Shown piece after piece: positions 5,476-5,582 of a stretch of 5,582 bases of DNA. The notes under the pieces are model-generated. The model was given only the letters and a program-made list of their open reading frames with translations. It was not told the DNA's origin and did no database searches. A program made the position numbers and the translations under genes. Every line of letters starts with the position of its first letter. Within the stretch, counting starts at the first letter, position 1. Source of the DNA: Pseudopedobacter sp040392825 (GTDB taxonomy: Bacteria; Bacteroidota; Bacteroidia; Sphingobacteriales; Sphingobacteriaceae); contig NZ_JBEBVH010000257.1 in assembly GCF_040392825.1 (NCBI RefSeq), positions 1-5,582 of the forward strand. The letters run 5' to 3'.

Positions 5476-5582
5476 ATGGAATTAGTTACCCCAGCGATTG
5501 GCTTAATATTTTGGCAGACTATCGGCTTTGTGATTTTGTTGTTTGTTCTAACAAAATTTGCATGGAAACCTGTAATGAAGTC
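5476..5582 (+). CDS. atpF: F-type ATP synthase subunit b, N-terminal fragment (continues beyond window)
   Basis: Subunit b is the peripheral stalk that holds the F1 head to the membrane. Only 35 codons are visible, but they carry the family's start: MELVTPAIGLIFWQTIGF, then a single membrane helix (about 7-26) and the KFAWKPVMK junction where the long cytoplasmic coiled coil normally begins. It is too short for the ORF to stand out by length; it is recognised by this pattern and by its place after atpE. The start has no Shine-Dalgarno, an A/T-rich leader and an in-frame TAA at 5455. The downstream genes atpH, atpA and atpG are expected outside the window. Confidence 0.92.
   Translation, partial: MELVTPAIGLIFWQTIGFVILLFVLTKFAWKPVMK

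Overview
The window looks like ordinary chromosomal core sequence from a low-GC member of the Bacteroidota, probably Sphingobacteriales-like (Pedobacter, Sphingobacterium or Solitalea type). Four things point there. The protein signatures are of that group: a HemL with a PANNGLL motif, a PBP1A of the KEEIITMY type, and an ATP synthase subunit a with a secreted N-terminal domain. Promoter-like TAnnTTTG boxes occur where promoters are expected. Shine-Dalgarno sequences are mostly absent. The regions before start codons are A/T-rich. The genus cannot be fixed from the sequence alone.

Layout: (1) 1-823, plus strand: the 3' two thirds of hemL (glutamate-1-semialdehyde aminomutase, tetrapyrrole synthesis), entering from the left edge. 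(2) 838-880: a perfect 20-bp-stem hairpin that probably terminates both hemL and the converging gene. (3) 897-3134, minus strand: a complete bifunctional class A penicillin-binding protein (PBP1A type) with GT51 glycosyltransferase and transpeptidase domains. (4) 3135-3342: a 208-bp divergent intergenic region with one promoter-like site facing each way. (5) 3343 to the right edge, plus strand: the start of an F-type ATP synthase operon. Its order is atpZ (2 TM), an AtpI-like 4-TM protein, atpB (subunit a), atpE (subunit c) and the first 35 codons of atpF (subunit b).

The ATP synthase genes work as one unit. The two small membrane proteins at the front are of the kind thought to help c-ring assembly. 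Subunits a, c and b form the membrane proton channel, rotor ring and stator. The key residues are visible: Arg313 in subunit a and Glu54 in subunit c. The c-subunit sequence looks proton-coupled rather than sodium-coupled.

No mobile element, CRISPR array, tRNA, rRNA or obvious exotic system was found. The most interesting signal is a textbook intrinsic-terminator hairpin inside the ATP synthase operon, between atpE and atpF. It could be a transcriptional device that gives more c-subunit message than downstream message. Next in interest are the secreted, His-rich N-terminal domain of subunit a and the unassigned 4-TM protein at the AtpI position.
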